From an uncultured Rhizobiaceae group bacterium (GTDB lineage: Bacteria > Pseudomonadota > Alphaproteobacteria > Rhizobiales > Rhizobiaceae): 15,419 nt of DNA. Below the pieces are notes generated by a model. The model was not told where the DNA came from and made no database searches. It was given only the letters and a program-made list of their open reading frames with translations. The DNA lies in NCBI GenBank assembly GCA_938030645.1, contig CALHHQ010000208.1, forward strand, positions 1-15,419. The letters are read 5' to 3'. A program made the position numbers and the translations under genes. Below, in pieces: positions 15,004 through 15,419 of the stretch (position 1 is its first letter; each line of letters opens with the position of its first letter).

Positions 15004-15417
15004 TTAGCCCGCATCATCCATATCGTCGTCATCGTCCATGTCAGCAAAGACAGAGGCACGAAGTGGCACCACATTCGCCGCTTTGGCCAAAGTTACTTTC
15101 GCGGATGCAGAGCGTTTGCCGCGTTCAGCTGAGATTGTTTTTTCAACATCACGAGACTGTTTAAACACGACATCGCCAGCGGCACCCATAGCACGGCGCA
15201 AAGCCATGCGATCACATGTAGAGGCTATCAATAATCCAAGATGGTTGAGGTGACGGCGTGCATAACAAAATGCTGCCAAGCGCGCACGGTTGTCGAGCGG
15301 CAGCTGTTTAGCGATTTCGACGGCATCCGCCGGTTCTGCTTGAGCCATTTGGCCAAACAAATTCTCCGGTACCGGTATCGCCGTCTCGTTGAGAGAGTGA
15401 GACTGAGCTGGTGACAT
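15004..15417 (-). CDS. Uncharacterised protein with acidic C-terminal tail
   Basis: This is a 137-residue protein with no family that I recognise. The central part (about 28-90) looks alpha-helical and includes LDNRARLAAFCYARRHLNHL and the following GLLIASTCD. A basic stretch around 95-112 (ERGKRSASAKVTLAKAA) precedes the tail. The last 12 residues are almost all Asp (DMDDDDDMDDAG). It has no signal peptide and no convincing membrane helix, so it is probably cytoplasmic. The ATG at 15417 lies two bases from the window edge, so no ribosome site can be judged and the true start may be further upstream. A strong intrinsic terminator follows, which supports a real transcription unit. Coding reality is moderately sure; function unknown. 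Confidence 0.65.
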   Translation of the reverse strand: MSPAQSHSLNETAIPVPENLFGQMAQAEPADAVEIAKQLPLDNRARLAAFCYARRHLNHLGLLIASTCDRMALRRAMGAAGDVVFKQSRDVEKTISAERGKRSASAKVTLAKAANVVPLRASVFADMDDDDDMDDAG

Positions 15418-15419
15418 GA

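Noticed and set aside
1..15419. Mobile elements, CRISPR, tRNA or phage genes
   Set aside because: No transposase, integrase, regularly spaced repeats, attachment site duplication or tRNA-like cloverleaf was noticed on either strand.

Overview
The window reads as chromosomal DNA of an alphaproteobacterium, most likely a member of the Hyphomicrobiales (Rhizobiales) with GC close to one half. The evidence is YejABEF-type proteins, a tad-type TPR lipoprotein, a candidate CtrA box, and dense gene packing with many 1-8 bp overlaps. The genus assignment is an inference. I see no tRNA, rRNA, CRISPR array, insertion sequence, phage gene or replication origin, and no stretch above 300 bases lacks a gene.

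Region 1 (1-7103, plus strand) is one long gene run. It holds the C-terminal part of a family 5 peptide-binding protein (YejA type, cut by the left edge), then permeases YejB and YejE and the double-ATPase YejF. After these come a Nudix hydrolase of the ADP-ribose/NudK type and a GhrA-like D-2-hydroxyacid dehydrogenase. Gaps are 61 bp or less, and two junctions overlap.

Region 2 (7100-9775, minus strand) converges on region 1 with overlapping stop codons. In transcription order it holds an M17 leucyl aminopeptidase, a short MarR-type regulator with a perfect 16-bp palindrome at its promoter, and a cytoplasmic-looking SH3b-NlpC/P60 peptidase. YejBEF transporters are known to import peptides such as microcin C, and in Agrobacterium muropeptides. 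Import by region 1 followed by cleavage in region 2 would make a plausible murein-peptide or peptide recycling neighbourhood (inference).

Region 3 (9776-10693) is a divergent intergenic segment with a CtrA-like box and a hairpin, followed by a TadD-like TPR lipoprotein on the plus strand.

Region 4 (10720-14854, minus strand) is a tight four-gene set. In transcription order it holds a fumarylacetoacetate/fumarylpyruvate hydrolase-family protein, a group II PLP aromatic amino acid decarboxylase, a class I/II aminotransferase resembling AruH, and a dienoyl-CoA isomerase-like crotonase. It looks like a catabolic operon for an aromatic or other amino acid. The combination is unusual and its substrate is unknown.

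Region 5 (14855-15419) holds a clear intrinsic terminator and a small uncharacterised protein with an acidic tail, both on the minus strand. No wholly new system is evident. The region 4 operon and the peptide import and cleavage neighbourhood deserve the closest look.
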